Shown here piece after piece: positions 34,735-46,574 of a DNA stretch of 64,000 bases. The notes under the pieces were generated by a model. The model had not been told where the DNA came from, did no database searches, and worked only from the letters and a program-made list of their open reading frames with translations. The stretch lies in assembly GCF_003265705.1 (NCBI RefSeq), contig NW_020312935.1, positions 3,242,716 through 3,306,715 of the forward strand, in the 5' to 3' direction. The stretch comes from Callorhinus ursinus. Taxonomy: Eukaryota > Chordata > Mammalia > Carnivora > Otariidae. Position 1 is the stretch's first letter. Each line of letters starts with the position of its first letter. The translations under genes and the position numbers were made by a program.

Positions 34735-36205
34735 CACACCCAAGGCTCCTCTGTTCTTGATCCTCCCTCATCCTCCCACCTTACTCCCTCACTATGAGGT
34801 TTTCATCTTGTAATCTGTGTAATTTGTAGTCATGTGCAATTTGAAAATGCTCCTTATATCCTGCCAGCAATGAAGAACCATTACTGCGTTCCAACTGGCA
34901 TTGGCCGAAACCATCTCTAACTTTCCATTCCCTGTTATCTGCTCCTATATTGCTCCTTCCCTCAAAAGTCCACGGGCTGGCCTACATTTGCCCTGTTTTT
35001 AGTGCTTCACTTTCTTTTGCATCTCTAACAAAGCACCCTGCTTTCATTTCTACTCCCCATTGAAACTGCTTCAGGTTATTAATGACCAGTTCAATTGTGC
35101 TTTCCTTCCCTGCAGTTAAATCCTGTTGACCACTCCCTTCTCCATGACACTCTTTTCTTTCCTATCTGACACTATCCTAAGCTAAATTTCCTCCTTCATT
35201 TATGGTTGCCTCATCTCAGACTTATTTTCCTTTTTTATTCCCTTTAATACGAGTGTTCCCCAAAAAGTGTTTCTGTGGTCCTCCTCTATTGTCAGCTGTA
35301 CACACTTTGCCTTGTGTAAATGTAAACCCTTGATTTTGATGATCCTCTATAAACTGATCATTGAATTCTCATCTCCAGCCCAAACCACCCTCCTAAACTC
35401 CGTTCTGGATATTTGGCTGGTGACATCAGTGTGGGCACTCCTAACTCAATACACTCCTAACTCATCATCATCCCCAAGCCCTCCCCTTCAGCAACCCTTC
35501 TCCCTCACCCCCCTCACTGCCAACTGCTCTTCAAGTTCTTGCAATTTAACTTTCCTAATTCTCTTCTAACTACTCTCTTTCACTATATTCACACCACTCC
35601 TCTCTCGGTTTATTTCCCCAGTGGCTTTTCTATCAGCCCGGATGTTCTCTTCATTCTCAGATGAGCCCAGCCCACAATTCATTCTCTGTATGACTTCTAA
35701 CCGGTCTACAGAAAGTGCAAACAGAACTATTTCGCTTGCCTCTGTGAACCTTCAGTGGATTCTACCTTTCTAACTTGTCCTTCAAAGCTTCTCATGATGA
35801 GGATCTTGCATTTTCCCAGCCCTCTTTCCTAAAATTCTTCCATTTCCCCACCCTGTGCTGTGGGTCACAGAATACCCATGGCTCTTTTATGCCTCAAGGT
35901 TTTCATACAGTGTTTCCACCTCCTGGAATGCTCACCTCTACTTTTGTCATTTGGTTAATTCCTTCGCCTTCAAGATTCTGTTCCAGCAATAAGCATTACC
36001 CTCTGCCCAAGACTCCTACTGTGGGTTATGTGCTTCCACAAGCCCCCTACCCCTGCCTCCTGTCCCATAGCATTCATTCCACTGGCACAATAATCAGGTT
36101 CTCCTATTTGACTGTGAGACACTTGAAGGTAGAGACTGTGACCTTTATCCGTGTTCCCAGAATCCAGCACAGTTTCTGATGTATACTGGGTGCCTAATAA
36201 ATTAA
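34735..36205 (+). mobile_element. Long L2 LINE relic, sense
   Basis: About 1.4 kb of pyrimidine-rich sequence in L2 order. Markers are 'cccaaaccaccctcctaaactccg' near 35377, 'ttcagtggattctacctttc' near 35750, 'cctcaaggttttcatacagtgtttccacctcctggaatgc' near 35895, and the 3' end 'gactgtgagacacttgaagg...gtgcctaataaatta' at 36110-36205. It is long for an L2 remnant but carries no long open frame. Confidence 0.75.
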
Positions 36206-36568
36206 CATTGCTATTTTCATTCTGAGTATCATAAATGCTATTTTTTTTTTTAGCTGTAAGATTACAGCTGAAGGTCCCCAAAATAATCCAAATGGGGGAA
36301 ATACAGCAATCATGGTGAAAAGAAGATTTCCTATGGTGCAATTCTCACTTACATCAGTTTTTTGACTTCTGTCAGGTGAGAAATGAACGCTGGGGTGGTC
36401 TTTAGGTGTTTGCTGATGTGGTAGAAACTTTGGAGTTAATTAGAAGCTTTGGCTAAAGTTGAACTTCCTTTGCAGAGTTCCTGGAGGAAACACTAAATTA
36501 ACAGTTCAAGGTTACTATTAGAAAAATAGCCTGTTTCCCTCAGGTTATGCCTAAGGGAGCTTGTTCTT
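36206..36568. other. No gene seen
   Basis: Short unassigned stretch between the L2 3' end and a CanSINE, with a T11 run near 36240. Confidence 0.55.
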
Positions 36569-36581
36569 CTCCCTGCCATTT

Positions 36582-36783
36582 TTTTTTAAAGATTTTATTT
36601 ATTTATTTAATTGACACACAGAAAGAGACAGCGAGAAAGGGAACACAAGCAGGGGGAGGGTCAGAGGGAGAAGCAGGCTTCCCGCCGAGCAGGGAGCCCA
36701 ATGCTGGGCTTGATCCCAGGACCCTGAGATCATGACCTGAGCCGAAGGCAGTCGCTTAACCAACTGAGCCACCCAGGCGCCCC
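36582..36783 (-). mobile_element. Full-length CanSINE, antisense
   Basis: T tail, 'aaagattttatttatttatt', arm 'caagcagggggagggtcaga', 'cttgatcccaggaccctgag' and head 'gagccacccaggcgcccc' on the plus strand. The perfect 13-bp target duplication CTCCCTGCCATTT is at 36569-36581 and 36784-36796. Confidence 0.98.
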
Positions 36784-36859
36784 CTCCCTGCCATTTCTAA
36801 GATGTTTCCACTTTCCTTTGGACCTGGCTACATCTGCCACATTAAGCCTGGCCTTTCTA

Positions 36860-36970
36860 ACAAAGGTGAAACCCCTTGAGGTCAGACTGCTAAATGCTTC
36901 TTTTGCATATCTTCCAATAGCAATAGAGTCTGGCACACTCGATTAATACTGGTGGAACTGAATAGTAAGG
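36860..36970 (+). mobile_element. L2 3'-end fragment
   Basis: 'gaaaccccttgaggtcagac' and 'gcaatagagtctggcacact...taatactggtggaactgaat' resemble the L2 terminal segment ('ctccttgagggcaggg...agtgcctggcacat...gttgaatga'). Confidence 0.45.
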
Positions 36971-37122
36971 AAAGCTGCCTACCATAGAAGGAAGAATAAT
37001 GGTTTTGTAAATTCCCATCTTCCATGAAGGAGAAAGTGGCATGAAATCATTAGTACCATAGTCCCTTGATAGTCCCAAGAAATAGCTCAAGACATCATTA
37101 AGAATTCCTCAATTTGCAACTA

Positions 37123-37923
37123 CAGCCAGTTCTCATTATTCATGTTAGTTATGTTCTATAAAGTCAACACAGACTCTGAATTAGCAAATACTGAACTGTT
37201 GCTCCTAGGAGAAATACAGGGTTAGGCTCCTTTGAGCCTCTGGTCACCATATTTTTGTCAAGTGATCAAAGCATAACCTTGTTTTATGTGTGTTTCTGTT
37301 TAAAGATAACTTATTTCTAATTTTCTTTTCTTTAAATATTTTTTTTTTAAGTAGGCTCCACGCACAGTGTGGAGCCCAAAGCGGGGCTTGAACTCACAAC
37401 CCTGAGATCAAGACTGGAGTTGAGATCAAGAGTTGGACACTTAACCAACTGAGCCATCCAGGCACCCCTAAAGACACTTATTTAATATATATTGTTAATC
37501 CATTAGTATTGAACTCATGGCCAATAGCGCTTGTCTGGTTGAAGCTTATCTGAGACATGTGTTTTCTCTGTAAGTCACATCACATCCTGCCCTCACTTAG
37601 TAACACTAGACCACACTTCTGCATTATGCTTAGGAGCCATTTTAAACAGTGAACCAAAAGCACAAAATGTGAAAGATGTAGCACTAAATAAACAGGAAAT
37701 AAAACACCTGCCTACAGTATGAAAATTGAAATAAGAAAGCAGAGTGTTGCCTCATTCAACCTCAGCTGGGAATGTGCATAGTGAAGGACTCAAAATTTTT
37801 GCCTCTCTGTACATGTCCACAAATGACCATGAAAATACTGCAAGTATTGCTGTGTGGGTTACAAATAAATTGAAGTGAATAGGTGAATTTGGAAGTACAG
37901 AGTCTGTCAGTGAAGACTGACTG
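37123..37923. mobile_element. Non-autonomous Tigger-like DNA transposon
   Basis: Flanked by TA on both sides (37121-37122 and 37924-37925). The left end CAGCCAGTTCTCATTATTCA and the right end, read inward as CAGTCAGTCTTCACTGACAG, form imperfect terminal inverted repeats. TA target sites and this end type fit Tc1/mariner-Tigger elements. The interior ('agggttaggctcctttgagcctctggtcac', 'taaccttgttttatgtgtgtttctgtttaaag') is a widespread mammalian non-autonomous unit. No transposase frame remains. A CanSINE sits at 37317-37469. Confidence 0.75.
37317..37469 (-). mobile_element. CanSINE, antisense, inside Tigger-like element
   Basis: Plus strand: T-rich tail, 'gtaggctccacgcacagtgt', 'ggggcttgaactcacaaccctg' and head 'gagccatccaggcacccc'. 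Approximate target copies AAAGATAACTTATTT (37302-37316) and AAAGACACTTATTT (37470-37483) flank it. An internal near-duplication of 'gagatcaaga' is present at about 37402 and 37421. Confidence 0.9.
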
Positions 37924-37925
37924 TA

Positions 37926-38644
37926 CTACCAGAATATACTGATAAAACATTAGAGCTTTTGCTTATTTCCAAGTAGAGACTATGATGACCTTCTTCACAG
38001 CACAATTCTGACTTTGGAGTCCATTCTTTAATTTGTACAAAACATCTTTCTGGCAAAGGATCACCTTTACTTTCTTGGAACTCTTTGCATAAATAATTGC
38101 CGCTCACTAGAGGTTTTCTGATTGCTGGGAGTGGGATGGTACATTTTCCCCAAAGACACAAAACTGGTTTGCTCTGATATGTGAAGGCTGGGCAATCATT
38201 TAGACTCCATTGCCAGCTAGGTGAAGTCTCCCACTGCCACCCCACTCCCACCCAATGTTTATGATTCAAAGGTGGCCTCAGCAAAATCACAATTGACTCA
38301 TGTTAGGCATCTTTGCCTATATGAAGAGGATTTTATATCTGTCTTAAAAAGCCATTCTTTTGAGTTAAATCTTGCCCTCTTTGGGTCATATCTTCACTTA
38401 CATTTTATTTTGCAAGTGGCTGCTCAGAAGTTCATTTTTGCTGTTTTCTTACATTATTGTTACCCTTTCACACAAGCCAGAGGCAGACACACATGTGTTT
38501 TAGAAGTCAGGAAAAGGGGTAAATCAGGAATTTAGAGTATAAAGGGAAGACAAAGCTTGGCAAGATTTCAGATAATGAGTGATGAGAAGAGGCTCTGGAA
38601 CTTCTTAGTGTGTCTCACTACAATTGAGCTTGGAGTTGGTTCCA
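37926..38644. other. No gene seen
   Basis: Contains a 127-codon minus-strand frame (37907-38290) that begins in the transposon end and shows no domain. No repeat was recognised. Confidence 0.55.
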
Positions 38645-38880
38645 ACAGGATTGGAATCTCAGCTCTGTTGTTTATTCTTGTTGCCATCCTAATGGAACTG
38701 GATAACTGCATTTAGAGTGGTTCCCTCTTCTGGGAAATGGGGACCATGATACAAACCTGTGAGGTATGTATCTGTGTCTGTGAGGACTAAATGAGATAAT
38801 GTTATGTAAAGTGCTGAGCTTGAAGTCTGGCAGAAATTACTATGAAAACGGGGGAAGTGGTAATTGTTGCTTTTGTTACA
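38645..38880 (+). mobile_element. MIR, sense, diverged
   Basis: 'aggattggaatctcagctctg', 'cttctgggaaatggggacca', 'gaggactaaatgagataatg' and 'gtaaagtgctgagcttgaag' follow the MIR order. The central part is disrupted. Confidence 0.8.
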
Positions 38881-41800
38881 ATTTTCTAGGTTCCTAACTA
38901 GCCATCTGCCCTGACGTCTGGGTAATACATATTCATAGAAACATGGAAGACTGGAGTTGAATGACCTGCTCTAGGGCAACTTTCACAATGTGCAGAGAAT
39001 ATTGGCCGAACAGGATTAACCAGTGTAGCATTGCACAGCTAGTTAGGGCAGAATCAAAAGGAGGATGCAACCCTCTAAAGTCCAGTTCACAACTATTTGG
39101 TGAAGTCCTTTGTGCCCACATTTCCCTTCTAGAACCTCCTTCTACAACTTCCATCTCTCTCCCACCCCTTCTTCCTTACCCAGTAACCTAGTAACCATTG
39201 CTCTGTGGACGGTTATCTTCTTTGGCACAAAGACTTGCTGCGAGTAGCAACAGCCAAGTCAGAGTATTTTAGAGCAGGAATCACTGAGCATAATTTCTCC
39301 ATATTTTTTGACTTTATATATAAATATAAATATCTATCCATATCTATCCATATATATGTATATATATATATATATATAGCTATGAACAGATCATACTCAC
39401 AGTATATTAATGTAATAAAAAGCAAAAAGGATCACAGAAGCTACAGAAGGAATGCTCTTTTAAAAAGAGATGAGTTATTTTGTAGTTCTCTGCAGTAATT
39501 TGCAAGATGCTCCTTTGGAAAAGCCCAGAGGGAAATGCCACCCGATATATATACCCCAAAGCTTATAAGTGATCATGCAATGACGGGACAAGAGACCTGG
39601 GCTGGACAAACTGGATGGGGCTGGTTAATTTCCACCAAGCCTGTCTTACTGAGTGGAGGCATAAAGTGGGCTGTTTCAGGAGCCAGCAATCTTCCATTGG
39701 TGTGGAGGTATAGGGTGGGAGATGAGACAAGGTAATCCTCCGGGAGCTCTTGCAGGAACTGGACAGGGCCACAGAATGATGGATTATGTGGCATTTAAGT
39801 AAGAGGTTATATCCAGCAGGACATGGTAATTCTAAAACAGGGCATGATGTGCATATGAGTCCTGGAGGTGAAGATGAGGTCAGAGTCTGGAGCGTGTGAC
39901 AGTCACACGAGAGAGGGGTGTACTGTTGTGGGGTTTCAGCTAAGGGAGCTGGGTACCCCACATGGCTGCAGAAGCACCAAGGTAGAGCCAGCATCACAGG
40001 TCAGGCTGGGCCCACCTCTGCTCAGCTGAATTGGGTTACACAAGCAGGTATTAAAATTTGGAAGTGGTCAGGCAGGCCTGGCAGGATTGGTGCACCCTCA
40101 CCTATTTTATCACATGAGAGATTAAACTTTGCTACAAATTTTTCATAATTATTCATAATTAACCTTCAGCAAATAACAATATTTCTTAGTGGGTACTGGA
40201 AGATCTGTGGGGCAGATCCTCCTATTTGCCTATGACTGTGTCCCACTCACTCTTATTTCTCAACCATTTTTGTCCTCTTTCTACTCATATGCAACTGAAC
40301 TGATAAGCCACAAAAGCTGGCATAAGACGTAACTTCATCAGAATATCCTTCCTGCAAAAGATCTGGAAGTGTATTTAATCTGCCAAGGTAATAGGTTTAA
40401 GTGAAACACAGCTGATTTATCCAGCCCACTAAGCTATTCTATTTGCATTTTATATTGAACATGCCTCTACTATTTTCTTTGTTAGATGAAACTGACATTT
40501 CCATACGATGGTGAATGCTAAATTGTGAATAGCTTTCATCAGGTTTTGCTTCAGCAATTCCATCATTCTATAGGCATAGAAAAAGATCACAATGACCACA
40601 CATAAGCATCCAACGCATTGCTTCTTTTGGTATAGTCTGTTCAGTGGCTTAATTTGGATTTACGCAGCATCTCACTTACCCAGAATCCAACTATTCAGCA
40701 GCTATCTTACTTACCTGGATTTAATTGAAAGTAAAAGCCCTATAAAAGACAGAGAAGTTGTTGCTGAAGTGATATGTATGGAAGTTCAGGAATGTCAGCC
40801 CCTCAAACATTCAGTCTCAGTTGGATGTGAGGCCCTCTGAATGGTACACTGATGGGCAGGAGCCCTTGGAGGTAATGGCATCATGTAAGGCTGCCCTCCT
40901 TTAAAAGGAAAACTTGTGCAAGCAGGATATGGGCTCTTAGATCTTTTTTAGCATAGGATACTCATGAAGGCTATCTTGGGTATGTTGGCCCCTGCGAGGA
41001 ATGGGAAATGGCACCGTTGGTCCAATAATATTTGGTGCTTCTAGATCTGAAATTCTTCTTGGTGTCTAGGACATCTCCTTAATTCAGCTGCCACTTATTT
41101 AGAGGGTACCCGAGAACATCTGAACTGAGAAGTGGAGGACAGAGAGCTCCTCCACTTGCCTGCCATTCATAATTAACAGGAAACATCCCCTGTCATACCA
41201 ACAGAGCTCTAAAATTTAATAGCAGCATCCACAGGGAATTCCACACCCCCGGGTGTGGCTGGCAGCATACTTGAGTGGCAGATGAAGAAATCTCCTAGAA
41301 AATTATTTGTCCTGAGGAGAAGGTCAGGCATATAAACTTGGCTCAAGAAGAATGACAGGGTAATAAACAGAGTGGGCAGATTTGGGGTACAGGGTATCTT
41401 CCATTGTGAAGACAATCTTTCATTCCTCCTTCTTTCTGGCCAAAGCCCAGGACACAGGTCTGAGTCTTGGTGACAAGTAAAAAGCTCAGGAGCTAGTTTC
41501 ATACAGAGCCTTTTTGAGTGGTGGGACATGGGAGCCAGGAGCGCTTGGGGACCAAGGCAACGGAGTGCAGAACAAGAGTGAGAAGTTTCAACCTGAAGCA
41601 GACATGGGTGCACCCGCCGTATCAGTCCCAGCTTCAACAGATTCCGCCTAGTGACTGCCATCGTGATCCGGGATACCCCCAGCATTGGCAGCAGGGAGAA
41701 GCTGGCAGACAGCGATGCCACCAGCTGTGGGAATGACTACAGGCAGTGCTTTTGGACAGCAGCCACGTACCCGCATGACAGCTGTAACAGTGGCAGGACA

Positions 41801-42164
41801 AGGCACACTCACAGAGACTGATATGTGGCAGAGGACTCGGAGATCAGGGACAGAGAGGACGACACACATGACGTCCCCACACTGGGTTACTTCCCAGAGT
41901 ATGCGAGGGAGGTTTTCAGTGAGAATGGAGGTTCTACAATTATAGGTGGCTGTCAAAGCCATGCACGTCGGCATGACCCTAGTTCTACACGGGCATGGGC
42001 TGAAATTGGTTATCTCAGCAACCTCTGCCTGGAAACCCTGTGAAGAAAGGATGGGTGCCAGAAGTGGTCAAACTCTATTCTCTTGGGCATGATAACTGAT
42101 TTAGAAGCTTCTGCCTCTGTTTTCCCCCAGAGCTAACAGCAGTTCCTCTATTGCTCTTTTAACT
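38881..42164. other. No gene identified
   Basis: Unassigned apart from an AT-rich simple repeat at 39.3 kb. It holds the longest open frame of the window (170 codons, 41209-41721 minus); no domain, no similarity I recognise, and overlapping frames on the other strand argue against a gene. Frames at 39563-39997 are similar in quality. Confidence 0.5.
39313..39380. repeat. AT-rich simple repeat (TATA/ATCC)
   Basis: 'tatatataaatataaatatc' followed by two 'tatctatcca' units and a TA array ending at 39378. Confidence 0.9.
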
Positions 42165-42310
42165 GTTAATTCACTCATCTGTCTCTTCTTGTGAGCTGTA
42201 AGCTCATTGAGGAAAGGGACTATATTTTATTCATCTGTAGATTCCCACTACTCGACACTGTGTCAGGCCAATAGGAGACACTGAATTAATGTTTGTTGGA
42301 TGAATAAATA
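42165..42310 (+). mobile_element. L2 3' end, sense
   Basis: 'tgagctgtaagctcattgaggaaagggact' then 'attcccactactcgacactg' and the terminal 'attaatgtttgttggatgaataaat', the characteristic L2 3' end. Confidence 0.88.
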
Positions 42311-42492
42311 CATGAATAGATCAAGAGACATCCCAAATGAGAAGGCCATCTGAGATAAGGTTATGTAAGTAAGTGAGGATTGTATCCCAGGACATTGTGT
42401 GGAAAGAAGATGACCCCATTTAGAGCCTTCCAAGGGCTGAAGGGATTTGAGGGGAATATGTCCCTCACTTTGTCAAAAAATAAATAAAATCT

Positions 42493-42693
42493 GGGCGCCT
42501 GGGTGGCTCAGCTGGTTGGGCGGCGCCCTTCGGCTCAGGTCATGATCCTGGAGTCCCGGGATCAAGTCCCGCGTCGGGCTCCCCACTCAGCGGGGAGTCT
42601 GCTTCTCCCTCTGATCCTCTTCCCTCTCGTGCTCTCTCAAATAAATAAAATCTTTAAAAAAAATAAAAATTAAAATTAATAAAATCTTTAAAA
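42493..42693 (+). mobile_element. Full-length CanSINE, sense
   Basis: Begins GGGCGCCTGGGTGGCTCAGC and has the 'ttgggcggcgcccttcggct' variant, many CpG sites, the arm 'ctgatcctcttccctctcgt' and a long A-rich tail with two 'aaaatctttaaaaaaa' units. The upstream flank AATAAATAAAATCT (42479-42492) nearly matches AATTAATAAAATCT (42674-42687), so the target site was either already A-rich or part of the tail is the target duplication. Confidence 0.96.
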
Positions 42694-43554
42694 AAAAAGA
42701 GTAAGAAGAGTAAGGGCCCTACAACATGAGAAGAAATGGCAGATACATTTGTGCTGCCTATAGATCCATGGACTTCAAGAGGGTTTGATCCTTGGCCTCA
42801 GACCATGATTGCATATACTCCAGTGGGATACAGCCCTCAGGTAGCTGTGGGTGGCAGACACTGTAATAGCACAAAACCACTCCCTGTCTCCTTCTCTGAA
42901 AATGTAGCAAGAAGATCCACTCCCCTGTGAGCACTCCAAGGTTCTGTGTTGATGGTTCTGGTAAGAGGGGCATCTTGGCCAAGCGCCCTTCAGTGGCTTA
43001 TAGGTGGCTATTAGTCTCTTGATTCCAAGCCCTGGAGTTGTGACATTCTAGGAGGGAGCTGATCCACAGTGGTCCATGGAGGTCCCAGAAGTAAAGTGTC
43101 CTGAATACCAGGGCCTAATGGTGATCACTGGGCCCTGGCTTCCTCCTCATGGCCAGGGGCTTGGAGGAAGGAGCCTTAACCAATGAAGGGCTCCTAAGTC
43201 ACAGATTTATGAGTGTGTATTTCCAAGCAGGATTTCCCCACCCAGGTCTGGAAGTATGAGCACAGGGCTCAGGAGTCTGGAGGCAAATGGATTGGGAATA
43301 CAGAATCTAGGCTGATTGGCTCCTTAAGTAGCCAGCTGGGTCACAACCACCCATTAAGCCCTGAGATGCTGTGGGTAGGGGAAGGCTTTAGGAAGCAGCT
43401 TGATTATGCTTCCTACGAGGGCAGGAGGAGGTGTTTCCCGGCTATATGGATCTCAGTCTCTTGATTAATCTCTACTTACTGTTAATTCTACCTTATTTAG
43501 TTAAGAGACTGAGAGAGAGAGAGAGAGAGCCATAGTAACACGTTTTCTTTTTAT
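42694..43554. other. No gene seen
   Basis: Unassigned sequence with a short GA repeat at its right end. Frames under 85 codons overlap on both strands. Confidence 0.55.
43509..43529. repeat. (GA)n microsatellite
   Basis: Ten to eleven perfect GA units. Confidence 0.95.
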
Positions 43555-43567
43555 ATGTTTGCATTTT

Positions 43568-43689
43568 TTAAAGTTTATTTACTAAAGTAAATTTTTTAAG
43601 TACTCTCTACACCCAATGTGGGGCTCAAACTCATGAGCCCAGATTAAGAGTCATATGCTCTTCTGACTGAGCCAGCCAGGCGCTCCTAA
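43568..43689 (-). mobile_element. CanSINE, short older subtype, antisense
   Basis: 'gtactctctacacccaatgt', 'ggggctcaaactcatgagcc', 'attaagagtcatatgctctt' and 'gagccagccaggcgctcc'. Diverged target copies ATGTTTGCATTTT (43555-43567) and ATGCTTGTATTTT (43690-43702) match at 11 of 13 positions, consistent with an older insertion. Confidence 0.93.
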
Positions 43690-43702
43690 ATGCTTGTATT
43701 TT

Positions 43703-44769
43703 AAAACAAGTCTATATACTCTTTAGGTATGACTTTCTTAAAATAGGCAATAATTTGAGGTACAGTTTTCCACTCTTAGAACTTTCAACTGCCTTCAGTT
43801 CCTAGATAATTAAGTTTCACACAAACTAGTAATGCTAAAATAGTTCCTTTGTTTTTGACTCGTCAAGAAACTGAGGGCTGTAGACATTTTCATGATATAA
43901 TATTTAGTGTTTTCAGAATGGAAATATCCCTTTATACTAAGTTGACATATTTGCGTATTTGCTTCAGGTTTTCCTTCACAAAGTGTGAATGTTTGTGTGC
44001 AGATATATATGTGTATTTAATAGTCTGTGTATATATGTGTGTGTGTGTTTGTGTGGCTGTAATAGGCATCTACTCCATGTGGAGTATGCACTAGAACGAA
44101 TTGTCTGTTTTTCTGGACCACCTAAGGGCCAAGATTTTGTATTCCATCCTTACATTGAAAGAGAGTTTTTTAAAAAACTGAAAACCCCATTTTCATTCCA
44201 AAAGATTGAGTAGAATATTGCTTTAGAAATAATTTTAGTCATTTAAATTTAAGGCCCTGAAAAAATTCCCATCCATGGTTTGAATCTATTCTCTGGCCCA
44301 GAGCCCAAAGCATTTTCATTAGATTGAGAATTGGATACAATTTCATTTACTTTAAGCTTTTGCTGCTCAGAATTTTGTTCTTCAGAGACAAGCTAACAAG
44401 TGTCGATGGCCATGTTGGCCTCAATAATAGTTCTCCTTTCCTTGAATGATCTATTTCAGTTGCATTATTATCATTTAAAGATGGCCTTGTGCTTACAGAC
44501 ACAGTCTCAGTGAATGCATCAAGAATGCTGATATTTCCTCTATGTGGTTTGGCCTCTCCAGTTGATAACTTGTTTGGAGAAAACACCCTTAACTTATTTT
44601 CCATGAAGTCATTTGCAAAAGAGAGACTATCTAAAGAGAGACTTCTACTTCATATTATATTCTTGTTCTTACTAAAGGAGATTTCATCCTATTAACTATA
44701 CTGAGACTTTTTAAAAAGTTTTAAGCATTAATTAATGAGAATTTTATTGTGGTCTTTTCAATAAATATA
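43703..44769. other. No gene seen
   Basis: Unassigned AT-rich sequence with a TA/TG simple repeat at 43996-44057. Open frames are under 90 codons. Confidence 0.55.
43996..44057. repeat. Mixed TG/TA simple repeat
   Basis: 'gtgtgcagatatatatgtgt' and 'gtatatatgtgtgtgtgttt' separated by a short unique segment. Confidence 0.8.
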
Positions 44770-45094
44770 TCTGACATATCAGTAAGAAAAAAGACAGCCC
44801 ACCAAAAATGGGCAGGCGACTGGAATAGAGACTTCACACACAAAAAAAACCCAAATGGCCAATCAGTGCTCAAATTCATTGGAATTAAGGAAATGCAAAA
44901 CAAGATGCAATGAGAGACCACTTCTATACCCCCTGACTTGGCAAAAAACTGAAGTCTGGCAATAACAAGTGTTGGTATGGGCGCAACAGAACAATGGGAC
45001 ACTCATACACTGCTGGTGGAAACGTAAAGATACTACTTTGGAAAGTAGTTTTGCATTAATTAGTGAAGCTGAATAGATGCATGCTCTTTGACCG

Positions 45095-45105
45095 CCCCCC
45101 CCCCC
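45095..45105. repeat. Poly-C tract (C11)
   Basis: Eleven C directly preceding the MER5-type insertion, within the L1 relic. Confidence 0.9.
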
Positions 45106-45116
45106 AATAACTTAAG

Positions 45117-45300
45117 CAGTGGCTCTCAAAGCGTAGTCCCTGTTCTTGGCTGGTAGCATCAGCATCACCTGGGAACTTCTTAGAAATGTAAACTCTCAAA
45201 TGCTACCCATGTTCCACTGAATCAGACACTCTGAGGGTGGAGCCTTGTCATCTGTGAACCTGCTAGGGAAGGTGATGAGCTCTCAAGTAGAAGTACCGCC
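45117..45300 (-). mobile_element. MER5-type hAT MITE inside L1
   Basis: Starts CAGTGGCTCTCAAAGCGTAG, followed by 'agcatcagcatcacctggga', 'acttcttagaaatgtaaact', 'ccactgaatcagacactctg' and 'agggtggagcc', all in MER5A order. The right inverted repeat is decayed. It is in the opposite orientation to the copy at 51.35 kb. Confidence 0.92.
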
Positions 45301-45730
45301 TGAGAGAAATCTGTGAGCATGGGCATAGGGCACATGACAAAATGTTCACAACAGCAAACACGGATTCATCAGCAGGAATACTTTGTGTTCTATTTACATA
45401 ATGGAATATGAGACTGTAAAGAAAATGAATGCATCCCACGGATAAAGCTTAGAGTCATCATGTTGAAGAAAAGAAACAAGACACAAATGAAAAAAAAAAA
45501 CCTGAAGAAAAGCAAGGAAGTGATGACCACAAAATCCAGGAAAATGGTTATCAATATCGAAGAAGGAGGTATGATCAAGAAGGAACTTGCAGTGAGGGGC
45601 TGGAGTTTCTGAGGGGCTGGCAATGTCTCATGCTTTGACCTGGGAAGTGGTTACATATTCATTTGCTTTATGATTATACTATGAACTATATATATGTGCT
45701 CTTCTAAATATATATTACATCTTACAGTAA

Positions 45731-46574
45731 AAATAAACTTTTGTGTCTACCAAAGCTTTCAATGTTGCTACCAAAATCAAATTTAACCAAATTATAACCT
45801 GCCTACCTTCCTTTGTAAGTCTGCTTGATTCTCCTTCACATTATAAGAAGGTCTTCCATAGCATCACTGCTCCTGTTCTTATTCTTTTGGGTTTTTTTTC
45901 CCTCTACCAGCTAGGGAAAGAGAGCTGGGGACAGACTCTAAGACAATCGTTTATATCAGCTAGAGTCATCATTCCTTCCTCTCCCTAAATATGCAGAGGA
46001 GTCCAAAAGCAACCAGGATTCTCAGTAAGTGAGGGTGATATTACCTACAGAAATCTAAGGTTCTGTTGTGACTTTGCTGTTTATTTGCAGCCTTCTTTAG
46101 CCATTGTTGTTAGACTCAATTCACGCACAGTTAGATGGGAAGAAACAACACACTCGATTTTTTAAGTATAAGAGTAATAACATAGGTGCTGGTTGGCTCA
46201 TACTTGAGTTTTCTAAGTTTAAAGCAGAAGGTTCTTTTCAAACAATTTTGAAGTAAGGTCCTTATTTTTCCTGTGCTTCAATTGAGACAGGTGTACTTTG
46301 CCCACAGGTCTATGATGATTGCACTGACAGCCATTTACCCTTTCATGGATAATATCATTCTTTCATCAACAGCAATGATCACGTGCGTACTAACATATAA
46401 AAAATATAGCTACATATCATGATACAACATACCAAGCACAGTGCTTGTACATAGTAGATGCCCAATGGACACTAACCAGACATACACAGATCTGTCATAT
46501 ATAAAACATATCTAAAATAAAAGTATTATTATAAATTGCTACACATTTTAGCTGTCTCATTTTTCTGGTGTGTG
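45731..46574. other. No gene seen
   Basis: Unassigned; a short segment near 46435-46480 ('caagcacagtgcttgtacatagtagatgccc') may be an L2 3' end. Confidence 0.5.

Larger units (their letters stand above)
44770..45730 (+). mobile_element. L1 ORF2-3' region relic, sense
   Basis: Left part: 'aaaatgggcaggcgactgga', 'ggccaatcagtgctcaaatt', 'aaggaaatgcaaaacaagat', 'gggacactcatacactgctggtgg', the L1 ORF2 C-terminal order. Right part (45310-45730): 'aaaatgttcacaacagcaaa', 'cataatggaatatgagactg', 'tggttacatattcatttgct' and 'tatattacatcttacagtaaa'. A MER5-type element and a polyC tract interrupt it. Frames are destroyed. Confidence 0.85.

Noticed and set aside
41209..41721. Longest open frame of the window (170 codons, minus strand)
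   Set aside because: No recognisable domain or family, no splice or promoter context, and several overlapping frames on the opposite strand. A frame of this length can occur by chance in 64 kb searched in six frames.
41685..41945. Gly/Thr-rich 86-codon plus-strand frame resembling low-complexity tails of ciliary proteins
   Set aside because: On comparison from memory the resemblance is compositional only and no order of residues matched.
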